A DNA stretch of 64,000 nt, from assembly GCF_000025325.1 (NCBI RefSeq), contig NC_013747.1:107944-171943 (forward strand), written 5' to 3'. Origin of the DNA: Haloterrigena turkmenica DSM 5511 (GTDB taxonomy: Archaea; Halobacteriota; Halobacteria; Halobacteriales; Natrialbaceae). This document shows positions 52,322 through 62,800 of this stretch, in pieces; the stretch's first letter is position 1; each line of letters starts with the position of its first letter. Made by a program: the position numbers and the translations under genes. The notes beneath the pieces were generated by a model. It was given only the letters and a program-made list of their open reading frames with translations, did not search any database and had not been told where the DNA came from.

Positions 52322-53293
52322 GTGGTGGGTGCCGTGGGTAGCGTCGTCGTTTCCCTCGACGCCGAACTCGGCTGGGGCTTCCACGATCTCCCGGAGCCGC
52401 CGGCCGACCGCGTCGAGTCCGGCCGCCGCGGCTGGTCGGTGATGCTCGAGTTGCTAGACGAGTTCGACGTTCCGGCGACGTGGGCCGTCGTCGGTCACCT
52501 CATGCTCGAGTCCTGCGACGGCGTTCATGAGGATCATCCCGCGCCGCCGGGCTGGTTCGATCGCGAGCGCGGCGCGTGGGCCGACCGGGCGGACCTCCGG
52601 TTCGGTCCCGACCTCGTCGAGGGCGTTCTCGAGGCCGACGCCGACCACGAACTCGCCAGTCACACCTTCTCGCACGTCCTCTTCGGTGATCCGAGGACGG
52701 ATCGGGAACTCGCCGCCGCCGAGCTCGATCGAGCCACGGACATCGCCGCCGAGTGGGGCGAGTCCATCGACTCGTTCGTCTACCCACGCAACGACGTGGG
52801 CCATCGGGACGTGCTGGCCGAGTACGACGTCTCGGCGTACCGCGGTCGGTCGCCGACCCGGGACGGCGTTCGCGGCGTCTTCGACTCGACGGTCCGCGAT
52901 CAGTCGCTGGTGACAACCCCCCGAACCGACGAGCACGGGCTGGTCAATGTGCCGGCCTCGCTGTTCCTCTTCGGCTTCGAGGGGCCCGCCCGAACCGTCG
53001 CGGAGTCGATCTGGACGGACCCCATGCTCGAACTGGCCCGCCGCGGGATCGACGAGGCGGTCCGATCCGACGGCGTCTTCCACATGTGGCTCCACCCGAA
53101 CAACCTCACGAGCGAGCGGGACGACCAGCGGATGCGGTCGATCCTTTCCTACCTCGAGCGGCGCCGATCGGAGACCGACCTCACCGTCGAAACGATGGGC
53201 GACGTCGCGCGCCGCGTCCGGCGAGCGAGCGAGACTGGAATCGACGGCGCCACCGACGGCGTCGACGGCCAGGCGACGGTTCGATCGAACTGA
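52322..53293 (+). CDS. Polysaccharide deacetylase (NodB) family
   Basis: The 323-residue protein has GVVVSLDAELGWGF-like motif 1 (SLDAELGWG, Asp for the metal) and motif 2 ASHTFSHVLFGD with His-x3-His. Motif 3 is around SFVYPRNDVGHRD. A C-terminal MWLHPNNLTS supplies the fifth-motif histidine. NodB enzymes remove N- or O-acetyl groups from glycans. Start GTG 52322 is the longest; GTG 52334 would also keep motif 1. No leader, so the substrate is probably lipid-linked on the inner face or cytosolic. It heads a string of plus-strand glycan genes. Confidence 0.88.
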   Translation: MVGAVGSVVVSLDAELGWGFHDLPEPPADRVESGRRGWSVMLELLDEFDVPATWAVVGHLMLESCDGVHEDHPAPPGWFDRERGAWADRADLRFGPDLVEGVLEADADHELASHTFSHVLFGDPRTDRELAAAELDRATDIAAEWGESIDSFVYPRNDVGHRDVLAEYDVSAYRGRSPTRDGVRGVFDSTVRDQSLVTTPRTDEHGLVNVPASLFLFGFEGPARTVAESIWTDPMLELARRGIDEAVRSDGVFHMWLHPNNLTSERDDQRMRSILSYLERRRSETDLTVETMGDVARRVRRASETGIDGATDGVDGQATVRSN

Positions 53294-53416
53294 CCGACGC
53301 CGACCGATCCACCGCGGTACCGCCGTGAGGCCCTCGCGTGAAGGGGGCTGCTACCGTCCTCGGACCGCGGGTATGCCGACGATAACAAAGCCTGCTCCCG
53401 GCCCGTTTTCGGGCAG

Positions 53417-54520
53417 ATGCCACCGACAGTTCTGAGTCGATGGACCGACTCGAGCGCGTTCGAACTCGGCGTGCTCGGCGTCGGGAACATCGGCATGGTT
53501 CACCTGAAGTCGGCGCTTTCGATGCCCGACGTGGACGTCGTCGCGGCGGCCGACGCGGTTCCGGAAAACCGCGACCGGGCCGACAGCGCCGGCGTCGCGC
53601 GGACGTACGACGACTACACGACGCTGCTCGAACACGAGGACCTCGATGCAGCGATCGTCGCCCTGCCGCCGTTTCTCCACGCCGACGCGGTCGAACGCGC
53701 CGCCGAGGCGGGCGTCGACGTCTTCGTCGAGAAACCGCTGGCGCGGTCGACCGAGGAGGCCGACCGGATGCTCGAGACGGCCCGCGAGGCGGGGATCGCC
53801 GTCGGCGTCGACCACACGCTGCGCTACCAGCCCGACATGGTCGGCGTGAAAGACGAGTACGACGAGGGCAGCGTCGGCCACGTCCCCTACGCTTCGATCA
53901 CGCGGCTCAACGACCACCCGCTGGGGAAGCCGCCGGCCGACGAGGCGCCTCCGGAGTGGCCGATGGACCCCGACGCCGCCGGCGGCGGCTCGCTGATCGA
54001 ACTCGGCGTCCACTGTTTCGACGTCCTCGAGTGGCTGTTCGGCGACCTCGAGGTCCGGGACGCGACGATGGGACAGACCCTCGAAATTCCCGCCGAGGAC
54101 GCCGCGACCGTCTTACTCCGGGCGCCGGAGACGGAGACGACGATCACGCTTCACTGCGGCACCTACCAGTGGGAACAGCTCCCCGAGGTCAACACCCGGC
54201 TGCGCCTCGAGGGCGTGACGGGGACGGTCAGCAACAAGGACCACATCCCGAACAACTTCTACGCGGGTGCGGCCAAATCCGCCCTGTCGAACGTCGCGAG
54301 TCGGTTTACCGGTGACGAGCCCGACGTCTTCGGCCCCACCTTCTACCTGCAGGCCCACTACGACGCGCTGGAAGACTTCTGTGAAGCCGTCCGCAACGAC
54401 GAGACACCCCCGGTCGACGGCGCCGACGGCCGGCGGACGCTGGAACTCGCCGAGGCCGCCTACGAACTGGCCGCCGAGAGCGACGACGCCGAGATCGAGA
54501 CGCCGGAGGTGATGCCGTGA
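53417..54520 (+). CDS. Gfo/Idh/MocA-family sugar oxidoreductase
   Basis: The 367-residue protein has a Rossmann start ELGVLGVGNIGMVHLKSALS with the NAD(P)-binding glycines, then FVEKPLARSTEEAD, the conserved EKP. The C-terminal domain carries LIELGVHCFDVLEWLFGD, whose His pairs with the EKP lysine. These enzymes oxidise or reduce positions on nucleotide sugars or free sugars. The stop overlaps the next gene's GTG (GTGA), and that gene overlaps the epimerase, giving a tight three-gene operon for a modified sugar. An N-terminal extension of about 15 residues precedes the Rossmann fold. Confidence 0.9.
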   Translation: MPPTVLSRWTDSSAFELGVLGVGNIGMVHLKSALSMPDVDVVAAADAVPENRDRADSAGVARTYDDYTTLLEHEDLDAAIVALPPFLHADAVERAAEAGVDVFVEKPLARSTEEADRMLETAREAGIAVGVDHTLRYQPDMVGVKDEYDEGSVGHVPYASITRLNDHPLGKPPADEAPPEWPMDPDAAGGGSLIELGVHCFDVLEWLFGDLEVRDATMGQTLEIPAEDAATVLLRAPETETTITLHCGTYQWEQLPEVNTRLRLEGVTGTVSNKDHIPNNFYAGAAKSALSNVASRFTGDEPDVFGPTFYLQAHYDALEDFCEAVRNDETPPVDGADGRRTLELAEAAYELAAESDDAEIETPEVMP

Positions 54521-55455
54521 GCGTCCACGTGACCGGCGTCGACGATCCCGACCGACACGGCGGCTGGACGCCCGACGTCGACCGCCGGCTGGCGACCCTC
54601 GAGTCGCCGGTTCGAGCCGTCCTCGAGCCCTACGTGAGTTCGCTGACGGCGGCCGACCGGATCACGCTCGTCCCCGACGCCCACTACCCGTTCCATCCGT
54701 CGTCGGGGATGGTCACCGACCCCGCGGTCGTCGGCTCGATCGCCGGACAGCTCGGGATCTGGACCGACGCCGACGTCGCCATCGCGGGCGCGAGCGACGA
54801 GCGGATCGCGTTCGATCGGACCGCCGCCTACTTGGACTATCCGGCCATCGCCGACCGGTTCGACGTCGACCTCGTCGACCTCGCGGACGGCGGCCGGCGC
54901 AACATTATCGCCACCGTCGACGACGAGCAGGTGTCGGTGTCGGTCCCCGACCAACTCGTCGAGAGCACCGTCGTCGTCGTGCCCACGCTGCGGCCGACCG
55001 AAGCCGGCCCCGTCGCCGGCGGCAGCCGCGCGCTCGGTCGGCTCGTGAGCAGCGTCGCCGACGCCGACCCCACCGCCGTCGCGGCGACGCAGGCTATCGA
55101 GCCGACCCTCTCCGTACTGGACGCGACGACCGTCTACAGCGGCGAGCCGGCCGCGGCCGACGCGCTGTTCGCGGGGCCGACGCCGCAGGTCGACGCGATC
55201 GGCTCGTCGCTGCTCGAGCGACCGATCGAGGAAGACCCCGTGCTTCGGCAGATACACGGCGACGAGCCGTCGGTCTCCCTCGAACGCGCCGCGGACGATC
55301 CCGAGTCCGACGTCGACCTCACGGCGCTCAGACGCCGCTTGCCCGAGGGCGAACTGCCGCCGCGGGACGATACCCATCCCGCCGTCACGACCGCTTTCAG
55401 ACTGTACGCCGCAGTGGCCGGCGACGCCGTTCCGCCACAGCTCGAGCAGCGATGA
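54517..55455 (+). CDS. DUF362-family protein
   Basis: The 312-residue protein starts at a GTG overlapping the oxidoreductase stop. It contains VPDAHYPFHPSSGMVTDPAV, IAGASDERIAFDRTA and VVVPTLRPTEAGPVAGGSRA, the pattern of DUF362. Family members have an uncharacterised fold often joined to iron-sulphur ferredoxin domains, but none is present here: no CxxCxxC cluster. It is coupled by overlap to both neighbours, so it probably handles the same sugar or its precursor. The biochemical role is unknown. Confidence 0.8.
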   Translation: MSVHVTGVDDPDRHGGWTPDVDRRLATLESPVRAVLEPYVSSLTAADRITLVPDAHYPFHPSSGMVTDPAVVGSIAGQLGIWTDADVAIAGASDERIAFDRTAAYLDYPAIADRFDVDLVDLADGGRRNIIATVDDEQVSVSVPDQLVESTVVVVPTLRPTEAGPVAGGSRALGRLVSSVADADPTAVAATQAIEPTLSVLDATTVYSGEPAAADALFAGPTPQVDAIGSSLLERPIEEDPVLRQIHGDEPSVSLERAADDPESDVDLTALRRRLPEGELPPRDDTHPAVTTAFRLYAAVAGDAVPPQLEQR

Positions 55456-56426
55456 CGGGAGGCCAAACCGCAGCCGTCACCGGCGCGACGGGCTTTCTCG
55501 GCACGCACCTCTGCGAGCGGCTGCTCGCCGACGGCTGGGACGTTCGTGCCCTGAGCCGTCCCTCGTCGGACCGGGGCGACCTCGAGGGAACCGATATCGA
55601 CTGGTACGTCGGGGACCTCTTCGACGTCCCGACGCTGCACGAACTCGTTGACGGCGTCGACGTCGTCTTCCACTTGGCCGGAATGGGGCTCTGGACCGCC
55701 GGCCCCGAGACGGTCTATCGGGTCAACGCCGACGGCACCGAGAACGTCCTCGCGGCCTGCCGGGACGCCGACTGCGGGCGACTCGTCTTCACGAGCACGT
55801 CCGGGACCCGCCGGCCCGACGGCGACGCGGCGTTCGCCGACGAGACGGACGTCACCGAACCAATCGGCGCCTACCAGGAGTCGAAGGCGGTGGCCGAGCG
55901 GCTGGTCGACGACTACGCGGCCGACGGCGGCGACGCCGTCACCGTCCACCCGACGTCGATCTTCGGCCCCGGCGACGAGGAGTTCACCGTCCAGTTGCTC
56001 TCGATGGGGCTCGAGCCGACGATGCCCGCCTACCTCCCCGGCGGCCTGAGCATCGTCGGCGTCTCGGACGTCGTCGACGGCCTACTGCTGGCCGCCGAGC
56101 GGGGCGCCAGCGGCGACCACTACATCCTCGGCGGCGAGAACCTCACCTACCGGCAGGCGGTCTCGCGGATCGCCCACGCGGCTGACGGCTCTCCAGCCCG
56201 GATCCAGGTGCCCGCGACGGCGATCCACGCCGCCGGCCCGGTCGCCGAGGCGGCCAGCGCCGTCGCCGACGTGCGCATGTTCCCCTTCGACCGCCAAATG
56301 GCCCGGCTGGCGACCGAGCGGCTCTTCTACACCTCGCGGAAGGCCGAGGCGGAACTGGGCTACGAGTACCAGCCGATCGAGGCCCACCTGCCGGAGACAC
56401 TCGAGTGGTACCGGACGGAAGCGTAG
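55452..56426 (+). CDS. NAD-dependent epimerase/dehydratase
   Basis: The 324-residue extended-SDR protein begins MTGGQTAAVTGATGFLGTHL, with the GxxGxxG dinucleotide site. The active-site pair is in GAYQESKAVAERL (Tyr-x3-Lys) and the Ser/Thr partner in FTSTSGTRRPD. The middle contains the substrate-binding insert TSIFGPGDEEFTVQLL. Such enzymes act on nucleotide sugars or carry out 3-beta-hydroxysteroid-like chemistry; the EPS context favours sugars. The ATG overlaps the DUF362 stop (ATGA), completing the operon. Confidence 0.9.
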   Translation: MTGGQTAAVTGATGFLGTHLCERLLADGWDVRALSRPSSDRGDLEGTDIDWYVGDLFDVPTLHELVDGVDVVFHLAGMGLWTAGPETVYRVNADGTENVLAACRDADCGRLVFTSTSGTRRPDGDAAFADETDVTEPIGAYQESKAVAERLVDDYAADGGDAVTVHPTSIFGPGDEEFTVQLLSMGLEPTMPAYLPGGLSIVGVSDVVDGLLLAAERGASGDHYILGGENLTYRQAVSRIAHAADGSPARIQVPATAIHAAGPVAEAASAVADVRMFPFDRQMARLATERLFYTSRKAEAELGYEYQPIEAHLPETLEWYRTEA

Positions 56427-56540
56427 GCACGCCGAACGGAGAAGCCGGCAGCTATCGGCGAGTGACAGCGGCGACGGAAGGTTTTCGTTCGCGTCTTTTG
56501 CCAGAATTTCGAGTCCGTTGTACGTCCTCGGAGCGTCGAT

Positions 56541-57512
56541 TCACTCGAGTTCCGGCGCCTCTCGAGCGGGCCGGGTCGTCACCGGCTCGCCGGCGACCGT
56601 CTCGTATACGTCGAGCATCCGATCGGCGGTCCGTTCGATGCTCACCTCGCGGGCGGCCTCGCGGCCGTTCGAGCGCTCCTCGCGTCGCAGGACGTCCACC
56701 AGGCCCTCGACCAGTTCGGCGTCGTCGGTCGCGACGCGGGAGGGGTCGACGCCGGCCAGCCGCTCCCGGACGTCGCCGACGTCGAGAGCGACCACGGGGA
56801 GGTCGCAAGCCAGTGCCTCCTTGACCGAGTTCGGCGACCCCTCGCTGTCGGAGGTCAACAGGAGGACGTCTGCGGCGTTCATGTAGTCGGGGACCGCGTC
56901 GTGGTCGACGCCGTAGACGGTCCGGAGTTCGACCGGTCGCTCGAGCAAGTCGTCGGCCGCCTTGACGATCCGCTTCGCCCGCGGGTAGTTCTTGACGCCG
57001 CGTTCGGGGGGATAGGGGAACAGCACCTGATAGGCGTCGCCGACGTCGTCCCACCCGACCTTCTCGCGGGCCCGTTCTCGGGGTTCCGGCTGAAACCGAT
57101 CCAGATCGACGCCGTCCGGGATGATCCGACAGTCGCGGCCGAGTTCGTCGCGCATCTCTCGAGACATGACGACGACCTCGTCGCAAAGCGGCGCGCAGAC
57201 GCTGCTGACCGGTTTGACCGGGCCGTGAACGTCCGATCCCCACAGCGATAGCACCACCGGCGTGCGCAGTTGGGCGAGGGCCATCGGCGCCGTCAGCCCG
57301 TAGTGGGCGTGGATCAGGTCGTAGCCGTTGCCCGCCTCGCGGATCACGTCGGGGACGGTCCGGAGGTAGTCGATCGGACTGCGGTCGACGTCGGCGGCGA
57401 CTTCCCCGGCGACCGGCAGCGTCGTAAAGGAGACGCCGCGCTCCTCGAGCGCCGCCATCTGCTGGTTCATAAACGGTGCGTCGGCGTTCGCCGTGAGGGT
57501 GAGGACGTCCAT
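56541..57512 (-). CDS. GT4-family glycosyltransferase
   Basis: The 323-residue protein starts MDVLTLTANADAPFMNQQMA. The acceptor domain has YDLIHAHYGLTAPMALAQLR and VLSLWGSDVHGP. The donor domain includes FPYPPERGVKNYPRAKRIVK, and the E-x7-E signature is in SDSEGSPNSVKEALACDLPV. It would transfer sugar from a nucleotide donor in the same pathway as the upstream operon, though it is read on the other strand. No membrane anchor is visible. Confidence 0.88.
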   Translation of the reverse strand: MDVLTLTANADAPFMNQQMAALEERGVSFTTLPVAGEVAADVDRSPIDYLRTVPDVIREAGNGYDLIHAHYGLTAPMALAQLRTPVVLSLWGSDVHGPVKPVSSVCAPLCDEVVVMSREMRDELGRDCRIIPDGVDLDRFQPEPRERAREKVGWDDVGDAYQVLFPYPPERGVKNYPRAKRIVKAADDLLERPVELRTVYGVDHDAVPDYMNAADVLLLTSDSEGSPNSVKEALACDLPVVALDVGDVRERLAGVDPSRVATDDAELVEGLVDVLRREERSNGREAAREVSIERTADRMLDVYETVAGEPVTTRPAREAPELE

Positions 57513-57949
57513 TGCCGACTCTCCCCGAACCTACCGGGCGGCGGCGTTTTGTTATAGAGCGGTCAGCCGCGCCGCGGGCTCGATCAATCCCCGTATACGT
57601 TCGGTAATCGGCCTGAGAATTCCGTCCCCGACGACGCAATGGTCGCTAGCGCTCGAGTTATCTTCATCTACTCTTATATATTTTCCACGGATGTACTGAG
57701 GCACAAAACCGCCCCTTCAACCCGCCAGAACCCGTCCGTTGCGGAGGGCCGGGATCGACACCGGATCGGTAGTCGATCACTGATTTCGCGTGCTCGTCAC
57801 ACCCCTTCCCGGTACGCAACATTCCGCGAGCCGCGGTTCGCCGAGAGAAGCGCGCCGCGAGGCTCGCGACGGCGACGATCGTCGCTCTCACCGACCCGAG
57901 CGACGTAGCCGTCCTATTACAAAGCGTCGCTCCGGGCTACGTTCTGTCG
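57513..57949. other. 437-bp intergenic region, no gene seen
   Basis: It lies between divergent glycan genes. An AT-rich patch at 57660-57690 (CTCTTATATATTTTCC) is likely promoter DNA. A longer plus-strand frame over the next gene is a shadow. Confidence 0.45.
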
Positions 57950-59059
57950 ATGCGGATCCTCGTCTTTGCCAATACGCCCGCACACGTCCATCTGTACCGA
58001 CACGCCGTCGACCGCCTCGAGGACGCGGGACACGACGTGCTCGTGTTGACTCGGGAGTACGCCTGTACGACGGACTTACTCGAGTTCTTCGGCATGCCGT
58101 ATCGGGTGTACGGCGAACACGAGACCGACGGCTACTCCATGGCCAAATTCGCCCGCGAGCTCGGCGGTCAGTTCTACACGATCGGTCGCGAGGCGCTGCG
58201 GTTCGATCCGGACGTCGTCTTCGGTCGCGGCCCCTACGCCGCGTACGCGGGGACGCTGACCCGAACGCCGGTCGTCCTCGTCCTCGACGACGAGCCGGGC
58301 GACTTCAACCACACCGTCTCCCGACCCTTCGCCGACTGCATCCTCTCGCCTGCGGTCACGCGACGCGATCTCGGCGACGATCACTACACCTTCGCGGGGT
58401 TCAAAGAGTGCGCGTACCTCCACCCCGACGTCTTCGAACCCGACGCGAACGTCCGCGAGTTCCTCGGCGTCGATCCGGACGAACCGTACGTCCTCGTCCG
58501 GTTCAACGCCCTCGACGCCCTCCACGACACCGACCTCGAGGGGTTCCGGCCCGAGCAGCGCCGCGACCTGATCGAGCGCCTGAGCGAACACGCGACCGTC
58601 TTCGTTTCCGACGAGGGCGACGAGATGGATCTCAGCGAGCTCCCCGCGCGGCCGTACGACCTCCACCCCGCCATGATCCACGACGCGATGGCCGAGGCCG
58701 ACCTGCTAGTCGCGGACACGGGGACGATGGTCAACGAGGCCGCGCTTCTGGGAACGCCCGCGTTCCGCTTCCGGGGCACCGACGACCACGAGTACGGCGA
58801 ATTTCAGGAACTCGAGCGCGCCGGCCTCGCCGAGCAGTTCGACGACTACGCCGCGGTTCGCGACCGCTCGATCGAGATCCTCACGGACGACGGCGCGGGC
58901 GAACGCTGGGAGCGCCGTCGCCAGGAGTACGTCGCCGAGCTGGTGAACCTCTCCGATCTGCTCGTCGAGGTCGCCCTCTCCCGCGGGTCCATCGACCGGC
59001 TCAGTTCGCCCACCCGGGGCGCGCTACAGCCCAAACGGCGCGAGCAGCCCCAGCTCTGA
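57950..59059 (+). CDS. DUF354-family protein, glycosyltransferase-like
   Basis: The 369-residue protein starts MRILVFANTPAHVHLYRHAV. The family is related to UDP-GlcNAc 2-epimerase/MurG-type GT-B folds. Visible elements are GHDVLVLTREYACTTDLLEF, FGRGPYAAYAGTLTRTPVVL, the acceptor-side Pro-Arg-Asp region, and the donor loop DLLVADTGTMVNEAALLGTP. DUF354 proteins are common in archaeal polysaccharide loci; activity is not proven. The tail is disordered. It is the last gene of the glycan region. Confidence 0.85.
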   Translation: MRILVFANTPAHVHLYRHAVDRLEDAGHDVLVLTREYACTTDLLEFFGMPYRVYGEHETDGYSMAKFARELGGQFYTIGREALRFDPDVVFGRGPYAAYAGTLTRTPVVLVLDDEPGDFNHTVSRPFADCILSPAVTRRDLGDDHYTFAGFKECAYLHPDVFEPDANVREFLGVDPDEPYVLVRFNALDALHDTDLEGFRPEQRRDLIERLSEHATVFVSDEGDEMDLSELPARPYDLHPAMIHDAMAEADLLVADTGTMVNEAALLGTPAFRFRGTDDHEYGEFQELERAGLAEQFDDYAAVRDRSIEILTDDGAGERWERRRQEYVAELVNLSDLLVEVALSRGSIDRLSSPTRGALQPKRREQPQL

Positions 59060-59133
59060 GGCGGTCGGGACGCTTGGCCGGCAACGGCAAGTGCGATATG
59101 TAACCGCCTGTCTGTTGACTGTTCAGCCACACG

Positions 59134-59550
59134 ATGTATCAGAACATTCTGCTCGCGACCGACGGGAGCGACGCCGCTCGTCGGGCGACCGAACACGCGA
59201 TCGAACTCGCCGATCAGCTCGGAGCCAAGCTGCACCTCCTCTCGGTGTCCGAGGACGGCCCCCAGGCGACGGATAAACAGGACGAGATGCGGACGGACCA
59301 CCAGGCGGAGGCCAACGAGGCCGTCGAGGAGGCCGAACGGACCGCCTCGTCGCACGGGGTTGACACGTCTACGGTCGTCCGTCACGGCGTCCCCCAGGAG
59401 GAGATCATCGACGTCGCCGAGACGAACGCGATCGATCTGATCGTCATGGGGACCCACGGCCGCTCGGGACTCGATCACCTGGTCACCGGCAGCGTCGCCG
59501 AGGAGGTCGTTCGGAACGCGACGGTGCCGGTCGTCACCGTTCGCGAGTAG
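59134..59550 (+). CDS. Universal stress protein
   Basis: The 138-residue UspA-fold protein starts MYQNILLATDGSDAARRATE. The ATP-binding loop GTHGRSGLDHLVTGSVAEEV has the full G-x2-G-x9-G-S pattern, so nucleotide binding is expected. It ends in VVTVRE. Compare the island copy at 29092-29532, which lacks the final Ser/Thr. It lies alone, 75 bp after the glycan gene. Confidence 0.92.
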   Translation: MYQNILLATDGSDAARRATEHAIELADQLGAKLHLLSVSEDGPQATDKQDEMRTDHQAEANEAVEEAERTASSHGVDTSTVVRHGVPQEEIIDVAETNAIDLIVMGTHGRSGLDHLVTGSVAEEVVRNATVPVVTVRE

Positions 59551-59829
59551 TCGTAGCGTCTCGGGCGAGAACGCACGCGGCGGCCCCCTCGAGACGGCTT
59601 TCGTCCGCCGTTCGCCGAGAACCGGGCGGTCGCCCGCTGCTAATGGCGGATTACCCCGCAGATACGGCATCGATAATTAACCCACGCGATCCTGAATTCC
59701 CGCTATCGTGGCGGTACGTTTTCCGACGACCCGCGGGCGCTCGGCGGCCGATCGGCCGGGCTGCCGATCGCTCCGGTTCGGTTTCGAGAACTCGAGTCTC
59801 CCGTGTCCGCCGGCGGAGGCGGTCGGACG

Positions 59830-62800
59830 ATGAGCGACGGGACCGCGACCGTCGCCGGCGACGTCCTTCGGGTGCTCGTCGTCGGCGACGCGCGGCGGGT
59901 CGACGCCGCGACGGACGCGCTCTCCTCGCAGCTCGAGTCGATCTCGATCGTTAGGGAACGGACGCTCGCGACCGCCCTCGAGCGGCTCGCGCAACTCGCG
60001 ATCCACTGCGTCGTCTGTCCGTTCGAGACGGGGGCCGATCCGTCGCCGCTCGCGGCCGTCCGCGACCGGGACGGCGAGGTGCCAGTCGTCGCCGTCGTCG
60101 ACGGTGCGGCCGCCGACGGACGCGCCGCCGAAGCGGCCCTCGAGGCGGGCGCGACCGACGTCGTCGAGGCCGATGATCCGCCGTCGCTCGTCGCGACGCG
60201 GGTCAGGAACCTGGCCGATCGCTACCGTCTCGAGACCGCTCCGGAGCGCCGCGACGGGTCGGTACTCGAGCGCTCCGACGCGCTCGTCTGGGTGGTCGAC
60301 GCGGACGGCGACCTCGAGACCGTCAGTTCGGCGGTCGAACCGCGACTGGGGTACACGCCGACCGAACTCGAGCGGACGCCGTTGACGCGGCTCGTCCACC
60401 CCGAAGACCGCGAGTCGGCGACCGACCTCCTCGAGACCGCGGCGGCGACCGCGTTCGGAACGACCGAGCGCGGGACCGTCCGGATCGGCCACGCCGACGG
60501 GACCTGGCGCGTCTACGACCTGCGCTGTACCAACCGGCTCGGTGACCGCGACGTCGACGGGCTCGTCTGCACGCTCGAGCCCGCGTCGGTCCGCGAATCG
60601 GACGGCCCCGCTCGACGGGCACTCGACCGGTTCGACGAGGCGGTGTTCTCCCTCGGGCCGGCCTGGGAGCTCCGCTACGCCAACGCGGCCGCCGACCGAC
60701 TGTTCGACGCCGACGGATCGGCCGAGCCCGGAACCATCGTCTGGGACCTCCTCGACGACGCCGTCCGCGGCCGGTTCGCCGAACGGTTCCAGGAGGCGGC
60801 CGCGACGGAGCAAGTCGTCACCTTCGAGACTCCGTATTCGTCGCTCGAGAGCCGGCTGTCGGTGTCCGTCCATCCCGGCGCGAACGGCGTCACCGTGTAC
60901 GCGCGCGAGGCGGACCCCGCGGCGTCTCCCGTCGACCGCGAGCGGCTCGACCTCCTCGAGTCGGTCGTCGACGCCGTCGAGGACGGACTCGTCGTGCTCG
61001 AGGGGTCGACGATCCGCTTCGCCAGCGCCGGTCTCTTCGAGTCCGCCGACGCGGAGCCGCTGGTCGGCCGGGAACTCGACGCGCTCTTCGACGACGCGCT
61101 CGCCGCGGCGGTCCGCGAGCGGGCGTCGGCGACGGTCGCCAGGTGGATGGAGCCGCTCTCGGGGACGCTCGCCCTCGACGGACGAGCGGTCGACGTCTTC
61201 GTGACGCCGCTCTCGGACGACCGGGTCCTCTGTGTCGTCCGCGACAGGCGCCGTTCGGCGGCGGCCGCGCTGTCGACCGTCGGCGAGACGGTCGCGACGA
61301 TCCGGGCCGCCGACTCGCCGGGCGCCGTTCGGCGGGCGACCGTCGACGCGGCGCTGACCTGCGCGGGCGCCGACCTCGCCGCGTGGTACCTCCGCGAGGA
61401 CGACCGCCTCAGGCCGGCGGCGGTGGAGACGGCGTCGACCGCCGGCTCGGTCGACCTGCCGCCGATCGATCCCGCCGAGACCGAGCTGCTCGAGCGCCTC
61501 GCCGAGGCCGAGACCGCGACCGAGGACGAGCCCGGATTCGAGACCGATACCGACGCGGCCGGACCCGCCGTCGCATTCGACCGGTCGGAACTCGAGTCCG
61601 TGCTCGCGAACGCCGGAATCCGTGCCGAACGGGTCGTCGCCGTTCCGGTCGGCGACCGCGGCGTGGTGCTCGCGACGAGCACCGAGCCGATGGCCTTCGG
61701 GGAGCGCGACCGACTCCCGCTCGAGACCGTCGTCGCCGCGGCCGCGACGGCCCTCGAGGCCCTCGAGGGCGCGGCGGCGGTGCGATCGTGTCGGACGGAC
61801 CTCGAACGCCTCGAGTACGTCGTCGACCGCTGTCGCCGGCTCCGCGAGATCGAGCGGACGCTGCTCGCCGGCGAGACGCGCCGCGAGATCGAGTCCTCGC
61901 TCTGCGAGGCGCTCGTCTCCCTCTCGCTCGACGAGGAACCCGGGGCGATCGATCTGGCCTGGATCGGTGACGTCTCGGCCGGCTCCGACCACATTACGCC
62001 CGACGCCTGGGCCGGGCGGAACGGCGACGCGATCGAGTCGATGTCGGTTCCGATGGACGGGGACGACGAGTCGACGCATCCGACCGCGAGAGCGGCGACG
62101 GCGCTCGAACCGACCGCCGCTGTGGATATCGACGCCGACGATCACGCGGACGAGACGACCGGCGCGTGGGACCGCCGGACCGCCGAGCGCGAGTTCCGAT
62201 CAGCGCTGAGCGTCCCGCTGGCGATCGACGACTTCTGTTACGGGACCCTCACCGTCTACGCGGAGCAGCCGGTGGCGTTCGACGACGCCACGCGAGCGGT
62301 CTGTACCCATCTCGCGGCGGTCGCCAGTCACGCGATCGCCGCCGTCGAGCGCAAACGAGCGCTGCTCTCCGAGCGCGTCACCGAACTCGAGATCGTCCTG
62401 CAGGGGGCCGACGAGCCGCTGTCGGCGGTCGCCCACCGACTCGAGCGCCGACTCGACGTCGAGGCCGTCGTCCCGCGCTCCTCGGCCGGTTCGACGGTGT
62501 TCTGTACCGCGACCGACGTCACCGAGGACGCGCTCCGGGCGGCGGTCGAACCGGTGTCGGGCGTCGAGTCCGGACGGCTCGTCGGCGAGCGGCCGGACGC
62601 GTCGCTGCTCGAACTCGTCCTCACGACGTCGACGCTCGCGACGACCCTCGCCGAGCACGGCGGCGTGTTGCGCTCCGTCGTTCCGGTCGACGATCGCACC
62701 CGACTCGTCGTCGACCTCTCGAGCACGGTCGACGTCCGGTCGTTCGTCGGCCTGATCGAGCGCCGCCAACCGGGGGCGAATCTGGTCGCCCGACGCGAAC

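Noticed and set aside
59677..62145. 822-codon minus-strand ORF over the large Bat-like gene
   Set aside because: Codon-bias shadow: Arg/Gly/Val-rich and without any domain, while the plus strand shows PAS, GAF and HTH_10 domains.
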